Below are positions 17,785 to 26,533 of a stretch of DNA of 64,000 nucleotides, piece by piece. The position numbers and the translations under genes are program-made. Location of the stretch: assembly GCA_037189585.1 (NCBI GenBank), contig JBBCJA010000001.1, positions 124,001-188,000 of the forward strand, written 5' to 3'. Position 1 is the stretch's first letter; each line of letters starts with the position of its first letter. Source of the stretch: JAEXNA01 sp037189585. GTDB lineage: Bacteria > Vulcanimicrobiota > Xenobia > Xenobiales > JADMJV01. The notes under the pieces were generated by a model. That model saw only the letters and a list, made by a program, of their open reading frames with translations. It ran no database searches and was not told where the DNA came from.

Positions 17785-20076
17785 TTAAGCTGAATAGTTC
17801 CAGCTCATCTTCAATCCGTCGAAGACATCCTGGTCTTTATCGAAGATGTAAGTCCCGCTATCGTCGAGAGGAGCTTCCGGAACGGCTTCCACCAGCTCTA
17901 TGATACCTTCGAAAGCCTCCACCAGAGCGGGATTGAAGAAAGTGCCCTTCTCCTCGATCATAATGTCGAGCGCCTTGCGAGAGCTGAAGGCCTTGCGGTA
18001 GGGACGCTGAGTGGTAAGAGCGTCGTAAAAGTCGGCGACACCGATGATTTGTGCCTCAAATGGGATATCGTCGCCGGCGCGTCCTGTCGGGTAGCCGTGC
18101 CCATTCCATTTTTCGTGATGGTAGCGCACGATAGGCAGAACCTCGTCCCAAATGAACGGCACTCGCTTGAGCCCTTCATAGCCGATGGTGGGGTGCTCTT
18201 TGATCTGGGCGTACTCCTCGTCGGTGAGCTTGCCGGGCTTGTTGAGTACCTCGTCGCGAATACCGATCTTGCCGATATCGTGAAGAAGGCCGCCCACCCA
18301 GATACCTTTTTGGGTTTTGGGCGACAGGCGGGCGGACGAGGGGAGTTTTCCGTTGTTGATAGCCCAGTCGATGCCATCGGTGGCCAACACATAACCGATG
18401 TGAGCCACTCGTTGGGAATGGTATTTGGTGTACGGATCCCGAGCGTCGAGCAGTCGAGACAGCACGATGACAAAGCTTTCAAAAAGCTCTTCTTGTTTTT
18501 GAGCGAATTTTTGTAGCTGGATACCCTCGAGCGCGTTGTCGATTCCGACGGTTGCCAAAAGTTGCAGGGTGGAGAAGACCTCCAGATCGCTCTCGTTGTC
18601 AGGAGAGTAGGAGGAGGCTGCTCGATAGCATTCGAGGGCTTCCTTGTATTGGCGCTTTGAGGAGAGGATAGCGCCCCGGGTGAAGTTCCCTAGCGCGCTG
18701 TTCGGATTGACGTCGGCGGCCAGACGATAAGATTCCACCGCGTCGTCGTATTCGTGAAGCCGGAATTGGCACATGCCTAAGAAGTAGCGGGCTTCTCGTT
18801 CCCGTGGGTTCTCCTCGAGCACTTTTTCAAACTGCCGCTTGGCAAGAGTTAGTTCATTCTTTTGAAAGAAGGCTTGCCCCAAGGAGGAGCGCGCTTTGGT
18901 GTCGCGGGGATTGATCTCGAGGCCTCGGCGAAAGCAGTCGACCGCTTTGTCGAGCTTGCCGGAGCCGATGCAAGCCTTGCCGAGAGCGTAGAAAGCGAAG
19001 GCGTTGCCGGGAGAGAGCTTACAGGCGTTGATCAAAGGCTTGATCGCCTCATCGAATCGTCGCAAGCCCAAGAGAACCATTCCGGTATAGTAGTGCGCTT
19101 CCGATTCGGAAGGGTCCAGCTCCAGCGTCGTTTTGAAGTGAGCCAGGGCTTTCTCGTGCTCGGCCACGGTGCGATAGAGTAGGCCCAGGGCAAAGTGGGC
19201 GTCCTTGAAGTTGGGGTCTCCGCTCACGGCTGAGGAATAGGCCGAGATGGCCTCGTCCATTCGGAATAGCTTCTCCATGCACTTGCCCATGAGGAAATGG
19301 CCTTGGGCGGAGCTGGGATCGACTTTGAGGACAATCTCCAGATGCTTGATAGCCTCATCAAACTGCATCAAGTTGACGTAGGCCGAGGCTATCTGAAGGT
19401 GCGCTTTCGTATGCCGTGGCCTGTCCACGAAGGTTTTGCGGAAAGACTCGATCGCTTGGGCGGTGCGTCCTTCCTCCATGAGCAGGGCGCCCAGAAAATA
19501 GTGACCATGAGGATCGCGGGGGCGGTTGTTAAGAAACCGTTGAGCGCAGTCGATGGCGGTGCGATTGTCCTTGCGCTTGTGGTGAACTCGGGCCAGGTAA
19601 TAAAGCGCCTTTTCGAACGCCATGTTCATGTTGACAACGGTTTCGAAAGCCTTACGTGCGTCTTCCAGGCCTCCTAGAACCAGCGCGGCTATCCCGAGAT
19701 TATAAAATTTGAAAATGTTGTCTTCGCGATTTTGGCGGTACAGTCTCCACGCTTCGGCGGCGGCTCGAATCACCGAGAATCGGTTTTTCTCGGCCGAGTC
19801 AAGATCTAAGTCACCGTCGGCATCCACCATCTTCTCCCATTCTCGGATGGCGTTGTCGAAGTTGGCCTGTCGAGAGTAGGCCACACCGAGGTCGAAGGAA
19901 GCTTGGGCGTGATGGGGCGCGACCAGCTTGGCTTTTTCGAGGTGGCGAACGGCTTGAGCCAACTCGTCGACCGAAGAGTAGCAGCGCGCCAGATCGACAT
20001 AGAGGTCCGCGTTGTTGGGATCATCATAAATGGCCCGTTCCAGGGCTCGGACTCTATGTTCCACATTCGGCTTCAT
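17785..20076 (-). CDS. TPR protein with C-terminal HD-GYP phosphodiesterase domain
   Basis: 763 residues. The first ~520 are a long run of tetratricopeptide repeats, about twelve to fourteen, for example AHYYTGMVLLGLRRFDEAI and ARYFLGMCQFRLHEYDDAV. The C-terminal ~200 residues are an HD-GYP domain: GGLLHDIGKIGIRDEVL (HD), KEHPTIGYEGL, RYHHEKWNGHGYPTG (HHExxxGxGYP) and ADFYDALTTQRPYRKA. Active HD-GYP proteins hydrolyse c-di-GMP, and all metal ligands I can see are present. The TPR array is probably a protein-binding sensor or scaffold. No membrane segment or signal peptide is visible, so it is cytoplasmic. It stands alone; the ~155 bp between it and the amidase gene holds no gene. Confidence 0.93.
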   Translation of the reverse strand: MKPNVEHRVRALERAIYDDPNNADLYVDLARCYSSVDELAQAVRHLEKAKLVAPHHAQASFDLGVAYSRQANFDNAIREWEKMVDADGDLDLDSAEKNRFSVIRAAAEAWRLYRQNREDNIFKFYNLGIAALVLGGLEDARKAFETVVNMNMAFEKALYYLARVHHKRKDNRTAIDCAQRFLNNRPRDPHGHYFLGALLMEEGRTAQAIESFRKTFVDRPRHTKAHLQIASAYVNLMQFDEAIKHLEIVLKVDPSSAQGHFLMGKCMEKLFRMDEAISAYSSAVSGDPNFKDAHFALGLLYRTVAEHEKALAHFKTTLELDPSESEAHYYTGMVLLGLRRFDEAIKPLINACKLSPGNAFAFYALGKACIGSGKLDKAVDCFRRGLEINPRDTKARSSLGQAFFQKNELTLAKRQFEKVLEENPREREARYFLGMCQFRLHEYDDAVESYRLAADVNPNSALGNFTRGAILSSKRQYKEALECYRAASSYSPDNESDLEVFSTLQLLATVGIDNALEGIQLQKFAQKQEELFESFVIVLSRLLDARDPYTKYHSQRVAHIGYVLATDGIDWAINNGKLPSSARLSPKTQKGIWVGGLLHDIGKIGIRDEVLNKPGKLTDEEYAQIKEHPTIGYEGLKRVPFIWDEVLPIVRYHHEKWNGHGYPTGRAGDDIPFEAQIIGVADFYDALTTQRPYRKAFSSRKALDIMIEEKGTFFNPALVEAFEGIIELVEAVPEAPLDDSGTYIFDKDQDVFDGLKMSWNYSA

Positions 20077-20151
20077 CTGTTTAAAGGGCAGCTAAGTCAA
20101 CGGCTCTTCGACGCGGTGAGGCCTTCCCCATTTCTTTTTTTGGTTTCGGAC

Positions 20152-20180
20152 TTGACGAGTGCACATAGGGTCACTATATT
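20152..20180 (+). promoter_or_regulatory. lexA promoter (sigma70-type)
   Basis: TTGACG at 20152-20157, exactly 17 bp of spacer, then TATATT at 20175-20180. Both hexamers match the consensus at five of six positions. The lexA ATG is 28 bp downstream. Confidence 0.8.
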
Positions 20181-20208
20181 GTAATGAGAAAGTGAACGCA
20201 CGAGCACT
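20158..20208 (+). promoter_or_regulatory. Two 18-bp operator-like sites, AGTG-N10-CACT
   Basis: AGTGCACATAGGGTCACT (20158-20175) and AGTGAACGCACGAGCACT (20191-20208) share the form AGTG-N10-CACT plus matching A, C, A and G inside. They are 33 bp apart, about three helical turns. The first fills the spacer of the lexA promoter up to the -10 box; the second ends directly before the start codon. LexA usually represses its own gene, so these are the best operator candidates, but the motif is not one of the well-known LexA boxes. Confidence 0.5.
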
Positions 20209-20826
20209 ATGAGGCCTAAACTAACAGAACGTCAACAAAACATCCTCGATTTTATTGTGGAAGATATTAAGAGTCGCGGGTATCCCCCGACGCTACGAGA
20301 GATCTCTTTGCGCTTCGATATCTCGTCAACCCAGGGGGTTCGACGTCATATTGATGCCTTGGAAAAGAAGGGATACATTTTTCGAGAGCCTGGAGCACGG
20401 AGGATTTCCATCGCCACCGATATTCTAGACCTGTCCCGTCAACATTATGATGTGGCGGAGATTCCCCTTCTGGGGGAGGTAGCCGCCGGGCAACCTATTT
20501 TCGCCGAGGAACATCTCGAGGACAAGATGGTGATCTCGACGGACTGGCTTGGACCCAGGGGGGAGCACTTTTTTCTCAGGGTCAAAGGTTACAGTATGGC
20601 TGACTCCATTCTTCCTGGCGATCTCGTTTTGGTGGAGAAGGCAGCCGTGCCCAATAACGGTGAGATTGTCGTGGCGTTATTGGAAGAAGAGGCGACAGTG
20701 AAGCGCTTTTTTCGCTCCAATGGTCGAGTGGAGTTGCGTTCGGACAATCCCGAATACGATCATATTATCCCCCAACAAGATTTTCAAATCCTCGGACGCG
20801 TCACAGCTTTGATGCGCCGCTATTAG
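20209..20826 (+). CDS. lexA: LexA repressor
   Basis: 205 residues with the full LexA layout. The N-terminal winged helix (LTERQQNILDFIVEDIKSRG, PPTLREISLRF) binds DNA. The self-cleavage site is Ala93-Gly94 in LGEVAAGQP. The catalytic dyad is Ser129 in VKGYSMADS and Lys165 in EATVKRFFR. It represses SOS genes until RecA filaments trigger its self-cleavage. The recognition helix part, ISLRFDISSTQGVRRHIDAL, differs from E. coli LexA, in keeping with an unusual operator upstream. Two small genes follow on the same strand, after a hairpin at 20832-20852 that has no T-tract. Confidence 0.96.
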   Translation: MRPKLTERQQNILDFIVEDIKSRGYPPTLREISLRFDISSTQGVRRHIDALEKKGYIFREPGARRISIATDILDLSRQHYDVAEIPLLGEVAAGQPIFAEEHLEDKMVISTDWLGPRGEHFFLRVKGYSMADSILPGDLVLVEKAAVPNNGEIVVALLEEEATVKRFFRSNGRVELRSDNPEYDHIIPQQDFQILGRVTALMRRY

Positions 20827-20950
20827 AGCCTGGGCTTTCTTTTCGAAAGCCCTGGACGACTCTCGCAAAACAAACGGTCGCTGGTAGCCGCAAGGCCAAA
20901 TGTACGCCAGCATAGCATCGCTATTAGCAAAATAAACGGAGGAAACACAC

Positions 20951-21160
20951 ATGCTAGCACAACGACTCGACCCCCTTGACGCCTATCGGCAGCGTGCCGC
21001 CGCGGGTTCACCCATCTATCGTCAGAATCGACGACGACGTGGAATGTCGCTTCACGCGAGTTTCGTGGCGCAAGCCGCGGAGATTTTTCCTGGAGCGAGT
21101 ATTGTCGAGAACATTCCCCGAATTGAAAGCAAGGAGTGCGATAGTCATGAAAGCGCTTAA
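20951..21160 (+). CDS. Small basic protein downstream of lexA, unknown
   Basis: A 69-residue protein of no family I know. The case for it being real is the very strong ribosome site GGAGGA (20938-20943), 7 bp before the ATG, and the coupled gene that overlaps its end. Its first half is basic (LDAYRQRAAAGSPIYRQNRRRRG) and no membrane segment is seen. It lies 125 bp downstream of lexA on the same strand. In several bacteria the genes next to lexA are SOS-induced division inhibitors or mutagenesis factors (for example yneA in Bacillus), so an SOS role is a reasonable guess and no more. Confidence 0.55.
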   Translation: MLAQRLDPLDAYRQRAAAGSPIYRQNRRRRGMSLHASFVAQAAEIFPGASIVENIPRIESKECDSHESA

Positions 21161-21323
21161 CGCCTACCGGCTGCCCACCGGAGAGGTTGTTTTCTGCAAA
21201 AACTCCGACTTTGGCCTAGCCGATTTAGGTCAAATGCCCTGGCGTTTTTTTTCTTCTGAGCTCTTCGGGTTTCTTACCGCGTTCGTCGCTTCGTTGTCGG
21301 CTATCTGTCTTGCCGGCGGGTAG
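21147..21323 (+). CDS. Small single-pass membrane protein downstream of lexA
   Basis: A 58-residue protein starting at ATG 21147, with AAGGAG about 10 bp upstream, overlapping the end of the previous small gene by 14 bp. Residues 1-35 are polar (MKALNAYRLPTGEVVFCKN...) and residues ~39-55 form one membrane segment (LFGFLTAFVASLSAICLA), ending with a very short tail. Size, single membrane span and place behind lexA recall YneA/SidA-type SOS division inhibitors, but no sequence motif confirms this. A T8 tract at 21246-21253 within the gene could also act as a terminator or slippage site. Confidence 0.5.
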   Translation: MKALNAYRLPTGEVVFCKNSDFGLADLGQMPWRFFSSELFGFLTAFVASLSAICLAGG

Positions 21324-21360
21324 TCCGGTGAGGCGCCGGCAGAACTGTGAGTTGACACGC

Positions 21361-23856
21361 CTAATCCGGGCTCTGGCCGCCGGATTCCAAGGGGGCTCCG
21401 GTGTAGAGAATCTTGCGGGGTTTACTTCCCTCGGCGGGGCTGACCCATCCCTTCTTCTCCATCGCCATCAAGAGACGCCGTGCTCTGGCGTAACCGACCT
21501 TGAGATCGGTTTGCAGCATGGAGGCCGACGCTTGATCGCGCTGGAGGATGACTCGCAACGCCTCTTCCAATAGGGCGTCATCAGAGCCTTCGTCAGGTTC
21601 TTCTTCATCCAAGGCCAGAGGGTCGTCCTTGAGCTCGAACTCGATGCGATTCTCGGGAAGGTGTTGTCCCTTCCAGAACTCCACGACTCTTGAAATCTCG
21701 TCGTTATTGACGTAGGCGCCCTGCAATCTTTTGGGATCCGAGGCGTCAACGGGAAGAAAGAGCATGTCACCTTTGCCCAGGAGATGCTCGGCTCCGCCGG
21801 AGTCCAGGATGACTCGGGAGTCGACCTGACTGGATACGGCGAAGGCAGCTCTCGAAGGGATGTTCACTTTGATAAGACCTGTGATGACGTCGGCTGAGGG
21901 GCGTTGAGTCGCTAGCACCAGATGAATTCCGGCGGCTCGCGCCTTCTGGGCGATACGGCAGATGGAGGTCTCGACGGACTTGGAGGCAACCATCATCAGG
22001 TCGGCGAGCTCGTCGATGATCACCACGAACCACGGAAGTGGAACTTCCGCTTTGTTGTTGTATTCGGCCAGGTTGCGCACTCGGCATTCCGCGAAGAGAG
22101 TGTATCGCTGTTCCATCAGTTCCACGACTTGATGGAGCGCTTGCGCGGCCTTCTTGGGGTCGACGATGATCTCGCCCTTTCCGCCTTCAGAGAATCCCAC
22201 CAGATGAGGGATATCCTCATAGACGGAAAGTTCGACTTGTTTCGGGTCGACCATCATCAGTTGGAGTTGGTCTGGAGTGAAACGGTAAAGTAGAGAGAGG
22301 ATGAGTCCGTTGACGCAGACGGACTTTCCGGAGCCCGTCGTGCCCGCGACTAGAAGATGGGGCATTTTTTGGAGGTCAGTCACGACAGGACGACCGCTCA
22401 AGTCCTTGCCGAGAGCGACCGTCAAGCCCTTGGAGTCGGTGAAGGTGCTATCACGCAGAATGTCCTTAATTACGACAAGGTCGGTGATTTCGTTGGGGAT
22501 CTCGATGCCGATGGCGCTTTTCCCGGGAATGGGGGCTTCGATCCGTACGGCCGTAGATGCCAGAGCCAGAGCGATATCGTTGGTCAAGGAGGTGAACTTG
22601 CTCACCTTCACGCCTCGCGCGGGGAGTAACTCGTAGCGAGTCACCGTCGGGCCACGCACGATCTGTAAGAGTTTGGCTTTGACGCCGAAGGCGTCCAGCG
22701 CGTCGAGCAGAGCTTGGGATTTGTCCTCGGTGCGTGGACGGCGTTCGGCCTGTGGCACATCGTCGAGCAGGGCCAAAGGAGGTAGCTCGAAAGGACGTGC
22801 CCGAGGAACAGCGGCCCGGGGGTCGTCGATGGATTCCTCGGGTGGAGAAGTGTTCGTGGGCAGGGGCACGAGTTGTGGCTTGGGAGGATTTACGATCTCT
22901 GGTTCTACCGGGGTTTGCTCTGGGATACTGTCCTCAATCGGCCGGGGGGTGGCGTCACGTCGGAGTAGGGGAGGTTCTGGCGGCGAGGGAAGCTCATCCT
23001 CGTAGGAAACGAAAGACTCGTCATCCTCAAGCGTCTCGCCGTCAGATGGGGCGATGGCGTCATCCATCGAGAGAAAAGGATGGTGGTCGGGGAGCAGCCG
23101 AGTCGTCGTGGACGGGGTCAATTGCGCGCCAGAGAGCAACTCACTGGCTTGGGGCGAGGCGTCGGTGACAGCGATTGCCAGGGTTGCTGGAGCGGGGCCT
23201 TCCAAGCTGGTTTCGATTCGCTCCTTCCAGCGCAGCATCCACTCTCTGGCATATTCCTGGGCGAGTTCCACAGATTGGGTCATTTCGTCCCAAGCGCGGG
23301 GAAAGAAGGCTAGAGCCAAGAGGATCACGGCGATGCAGGTGAAGAGCCAGGCGCCGGCGGGGCCTACCGACATGGTAAGAAGCCAGTCGAGTTTTCGACC
23401 CAGCCATCCGCCCGCTCGCGCGGCTCGTTCAAAGAGAAGAACCAGAGCGACCAGGAGGGGAAGGCTGAAGGCGTATCTGGTTTTGCGTAGCGGTCGCAGG
23501 CCGGCGCAGGAGAGGACAAAATAAGATAGCAGCAGAGGAGTCAAGCTGGCCGCCTGTCCGAAAAACGAAAAAAGAGCCAGGCTGAGGCGGCCGCCGACGT
23601 GGCCGGTCCATTCAGGATAAGTTAGGCTCAAAGCTGTGTAGGGCACAAGAAAGCCGATGCCGAGAAAGCCGGTGAGCAGGCGCTGTTTGTTGGAGAGCTG
23701 CCAGGCGTCACAGAGCAGTTCGGCCCCGTCTCGCGGGGCCGTGCTGGGGGGGGATATGGTGGAACGTTTTTTCCCACCCATCTGCTCTTTTCGTCGCGCC
23801 CGCGCGGAACCGTCCGCCTCCTCACCGGGAGACGTTTCTTGAGAAACCTCTGACAT
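21361..23856 (-). CDS. ftsK: DNA translocase FtsK/SpoIIIE
   Basis: 831 residues. The N-terminal ~190 hold about four membrane segments (LLTGFLGIGFLVPYTALSL onward). Residues ~200-390 are a Pro/Glu/Asp-rich linker. The C-terminal motor has Walker A GTTGSGKSVCVNGLI near residue 505, Walker B PWFVVIIDELADLM, and the RecA-like block LATQRPSADVITG. The last ~65 residues are the winged-helix gamma domain that reads KOPS/SRS sequences (LQTDLKVGYARARRLLMAME). FtsK pumps chromosome ends through the closing septum and activates dimer resolution. It converges on the small lexA-linked genes with a 38-bp gap. Length and domain order are normal. Confidence 0.95.
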   Translation of the reverse strand: MSEVSQETSPGEEADGSARARRKEQMGGKKRSTISPPSTAPRDGAELLCDAWQLSNKQRLLTGFLGIGFLVPYTALSLTYPEWTGHVGGRLSLALFSFFGQAASLTPLLLSYFVLSCAGLRPLRKTRYAFSLPLLVALVLLFERAARAGGWLGRKLDWLLTMSVGPAGAWLFTCIAVILLALAFFPRAWDEMTQSVELAQEYAREWMLRWKERIETSLEGPAPATLAIAVTDASPQASELLSGAQLTPSTTTRLLPDHHPFLSMDDAIAPSDGETLEDDESFVSYEDELPSPPEPPLLRRDATPRPIEDSIPEQTPVEPEIVNPPKPQLVPLPTNTSPPEESIDDPRAAVPRARPFELPPLALLDDVPQAERRPRTEDKSQALLDALDAFGVKAKLLQIVRGPTVTRYELLPARGVKVSKFTSLTNDIALALASTAVRIEAPIPGKSAIGIEIPNEITDLVVIKDILRDSTFTDSKGLTVALGKDLSGRPVVTDLQKMPHLLVAGTTGSGKSVCVNGLILSLLYRFTPDQLQLMMVDPKQVELSVYEDIPHLVGFSEGGKGEIIVDPKKAAQALHQVVELMEQRYTLFAECRVRNLAEYNNKAEVPLPWFVVIIDELADLMMVASKSVETSICRIAQKARAAGIHLVLATQRPSADVITGLIKVNIPSRAAFAVSSQVDSRVILDSGGAEHLLGKGDMLFLPVDASDPKRLQGAYVNNDEISRVVEFWKGQHLPENRIEFELKDDPLALDEEEPDEGSDDALLEEALRVILQRDQASASMLQTDLKVGYARARRLLMAMEKKGWVSPAEGSKPRKILYTGAPLESGGQSPD

Positions 23857-23972
23857 GGCGATGAATTTCTGTCAACCAGGTGACTTTCCTTTGGAAGAGA
23901 AAGCGGCAACGTTGGGGTGTGATGCTTTAGCGATGAGGCAATTCCACCGCGGAAAGGCGATGATCGCGAAGG

Positions 23973-25193
23973 GTGTTTGAGGAGCAGGCACAGAGGGAGC
24001 TGACAGCATTGAGGGAGTCGGTTGATTCCCTGGTTCGATTTCTGCAGCATCAGCACCGATTTGAGGCGACCCCTCCCGATTACTCTTTCGAGAATCTGCT
24101 GGAAGAATTCTCTCGCATGCGGGGGAGTTTTCTGCATCTGAACCTGGGTGCTCCGCCGATGGTACGTGTCGGGGAGCAGTTGACTCCCATGCGCGAGGTT
24201 TCGTTAACCGCCGCCGATTGCCGCTACTTCGCTGCGGCTTGCCTGACTCCAGAACAGGTTCGTCATTGTTATTCCGGCCAGGAGCTGGATCTCAATCTGA
24301 TCGATGGCGAGCAAGGCTTTCGCATTCACGCTTATTTAGAGCGGGGAGCTCCCGCGCTTTCCATTCGCCGTATCCGGACGGACATTCCGCGTCTAGTGGA
24401 GTTAGGACTTTCGGGTAGCGCCGTCGAGAGTTTTCTTGGCTCTAAAGAAGGCGGCCTCATGCTGTTGACGGGTCGCCCTCGGAGTGGAAAGTTCAATACT
24501 TACGCCTCATTGGTCTCCTTTATCAATCACCAGCAAGCTTGCCGGATCGTTTCTATCGAACCGATCATTCAGTTCTGGCATCGCGCGGAGAAGGCGGTTG
24601 TGGTTCAGCGCGAAGTGGGATCGGACACTCGGAGTTTCGCCAAGGCGGTGCGTACCGCGGTCCAACAAGACCCCGACATCCTGGCTATTGGAGCGATCCC
24701 GGATACAGAGACAGCGGAAGTCGTCTTGCAGGCGGCCGCGGGCGGCCACCTCGTCATCGCGATGATGGACGGGACGAGCGCGATTCGAACGGTGGACAAT
24801 TTCTTGTCGGCTTTTGAATCGGGTAATAGCCGAATGAGGGGGCTTGTCGCTCGAGCTCTGCGCCTGGTGGTCTGCCAGCATCTGGTCCCCCGAATGGACG
24901 GGCGCGACCAGCTTCCGGCTCATGAGATTCTTGACTGTAATCGCGATGTCCGCGATGCGATCCAAAGGGGTGACCTCAGCGAGATTCACCGCATGATGGG
25001 ACATTTCGGCATGCAGACCTTGGGACGACATCTCTCCCGTATGATTGAGGTCGGCCTGGTCAACTACGACGACGCGCTCAAGCTTGTCGACGAGGAGCAG
25101 CTCGAAGTGTCCAGACCTTCGCAACTCGATCTCGCTCCGGCCACGGCCGACAGCGAGATGGATGACGAAACCCCTCTGATGTCCTGGCTCTAA
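23973..25193 (+). CDS. PilT-like ATPase with degenerate catalytic motifs
   Basis: 406 residues, clearly related to the type IV pilus retraction ATPase PilT over its whole length: VVVQREVGSDTRSFAKAVR, QQDPDILAIGAIPDTETAE and LVVCQHLVPRMDG all align with PilT. The key residues are changed, however. Walker A is GRPRSGKF (167-174), with Phe where Ser or Thr should bind Mg-ATP. The Walker B glutamate is Ala241 (GAIPD for GEMRD). The His-box TLHT is MMDG. It is therefore probably unable to hydrolyse ATP and may regulate a true PilT/PilU hexamer. The start is GTG at 23973. It stands alone, divergent from ftsK, and a GspF/PilC-like gene lies 18 kb away. Confidence 0.85.
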   Translation: MFEEQAQRELTALRESVDSLVRFLQHQHRFEATPPDYSFENLLEEFSRMRGSFLHLNLGAPPMVRVGEQLTPMREVSLTAADCRYFAAACLTPEQVRHCYSGQELDLNLIDGEQGFRIHAYLERGAPALSIRRIRTDIPRLVELGLSGSAVESFLGSKEGGLMLLTGRPRSGKFNTYASLVSFINHQQACRIVSIEPIIQFWHRAEKAVVVQREVGSDTRSFAKAVRTAVQQDPDILAIGAIPDTETAEVVLQAAAGGHLVIAMMDGTSAIRTVDNFLSAFESGNSRMRGLVARALRLVVCQHLVPRMDGRDQLPAHEILDCNRDVRDAIQRGDLSEIHRMMGHFGMQTLGRHLSRMIEVGLVNYDDALKLVDEEQLEVSRPSQLDLAPATADSEMDDETPLMSWL

Positions 25194-25328
25194 CGTACTC
25201 CGCATAGATTTTTTCAGTTTTGGCCCGCGCTGAGTAGCCCGGGGAACTGCCCCCCCCCGAGGTGGACTGGATCCGATTTTCCGGAGTCCTGAGATGTGTT
25301 ATCTCAGTGAACTCGAAAGGAAGATCGA

Positions 25329-25640
25329 ATGGCAAAGAAGCCTACTTACACCCAGGAATTTAAGGAACAGGCAGTACGTCTGTCCCAGGAGGGCTCCATG
25401 ACGACTGCGGAGGTCGCCAAGGAACTCGGAATAGGAGTCAGCACATTGACTCAGTGGCGGCGCCAGATGGGCGTTGGAGAGGCCAGGAAGGCTACATCAG
25501 CCGCACTACGCCAAGCACAGGACGAGAATGAACAACTTCGGCGGCAGCTCAAGATGCTGGAAAAAGAGAAGCGGGCTGTGGAGCTGGAGCGTGAAGTCTT
25601 AAAAAAAGCTGCAGCCTTCTTCGCGCGGAACCTCGAGTAA
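25329..25640 (+). CDS. IS3-family transposase OrfA
   Basis: 103 residues. An N-terminal helix-turn-helix of the IS3/IS911 type (YTQEFKEQAVRLSQEGSMTT, VAKELGIGVSTLTQWRRQMG) binds the element's ends. A heptad-like leucine-zipper segment follows (LRQAQDENEQLRRQLKMLEK) for dimerisation. Near the end, TTAAAAAAAG (25596-25605) is a slippery A7-G run of the kind used for -1 frameshifting in this family, giving the OrfAB fusion transposase. GGAAG lies 8 bp before the ATG. OrfA alone usually regulates transposition. Confidence 0.9.
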   Translation: MAKKPTYTQEFKEQAVRLSQEGSMTTAEVAKELGIGVSTLTQWRRQMGVGEARKATSAALRQAQDENEQLRRQLKMLEKEKRAVELEREVLKKAAAFFARNLE

Positions 25641-25669
25641 AATATGAGTTCATCCACGCGGAGAAGGCT

Positions 25670-26533
25670 GTGCTGAAAGCTAGTGCGCGCCGCCTCTGCA
25701 AGTTCCTCAACGTTTCGGAGAGCGGTTACTACGAGTGGTGTGGTCGGGGACCGTCGAAGCGCGCGTTAGAGGATGAGGCCTTAGCTGAGCAACTTGAGGC
25801 CAATCACGCCAAACACGAGGAACGTTATGGCTCACGGCGTCACGTGGCCCAGCTCCAGCGACAGGGCCGTTCAGTCGGCCGTAACCGTGTCCGCCGCATC
25901 ATGAGGGGCTCCAATCTGGTCTCACGGCGGACTAAGCTCTTTAGAGTGACCACCAAGTCCGACCACGACCTCGCCGTGGCACCCAACCTACTTGATCGTA
26001 ACTTTCAGCCAGCGGCGCCGAACGTGGCGTGGGTTTGCGATATTACGTTCATTCGTACGGCCGAAGGCTGGCTATATCTTGCTGTCATCCTGGACCTCTT
26101 CAGTCGAAGAGTCATCGGATGGTCGATGGGAGAGCGGATCACTAAACGACTGGCCATCAGCGCGCTGGAGATGGCCATCAAGCGACGCGAGATTCGGCCA
26201 GGAATGCTTGTCCACTCGGACAGGGGCTCTCAATACGCCTCTGCTGACCACCGGAAGGCGCTTTTGGCAGCCAGGCTGGAGTGCTCCATGAGTCGCAAAG
26301 CCAACTGCTGGGATAACGCTGTTGCCGAGAGCTTCTTCGCGACCCTGGAGACCGAGCTCCTCGACATCAAAAATGGCAAATGGTCCCGAGACGAGGCCAG
26401 AGGGGAAGTGTTCCGATTCCTGGAGACCTACTACAACCGAGACCGCTTACACTCCACTTTAGGCTACCGGACTCCCGTAGAATACGAAGAGGCCTACGAG
26501 GCTAAACTCCTGAAAGAAAGAAAAGTCGGTTAG
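25670..26533 (+). CDS. IS3-family transposase OrfB (DDE catalytic part)
   Basis: 287 residues from a GTG start, but the -1 frame is open well upstream of it (EPRVKYEFIHAEKAVLKA reads straight into the family's usual start of OrfB). It is therefore most likely made only as an OrfAB fusion through the slippery run in orfA. The integrase core shows the DDE triad: Asp in WVCDITFIRTAEGWLYLAVI, Asp in LVHSDRGSQYAS, and Glu in CWDNAVAESFFATLETE, with the D-35-E spacing. The ORF is complete, so the element may still be active. Confidence 0.92.
   Translation: MLKASARRLCKFLNVSESGYYEWCGRGPSKRALEDEALAEQLEANHAKHEERYGSRRHVAQLQRQGRSVGRNRVRRIMRGSNLVSRRTKLFRVTTKSDHDLAVAPNLLDRNFQPAAPNVAWVCDITFIRTAEGWLYLAVILDLFSRRVIGWSMGERITKRLAISALEMAIKRREIRPGMLVHSDRGSQYASADHRKALLAARLECSMSRKANCWDNAVAESFFATLETELLDIKNGKWSRDEARGEVFRFLETYYNRDRLHSTLGYRTPVEYEEAYEAKLLKERKVG

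Noticed and set aside
20821..20860. Terminator after lexA
   Set aside because: The hairpin at 20832-20852 lacks a T-tract, so read-through to the small genes is likely.
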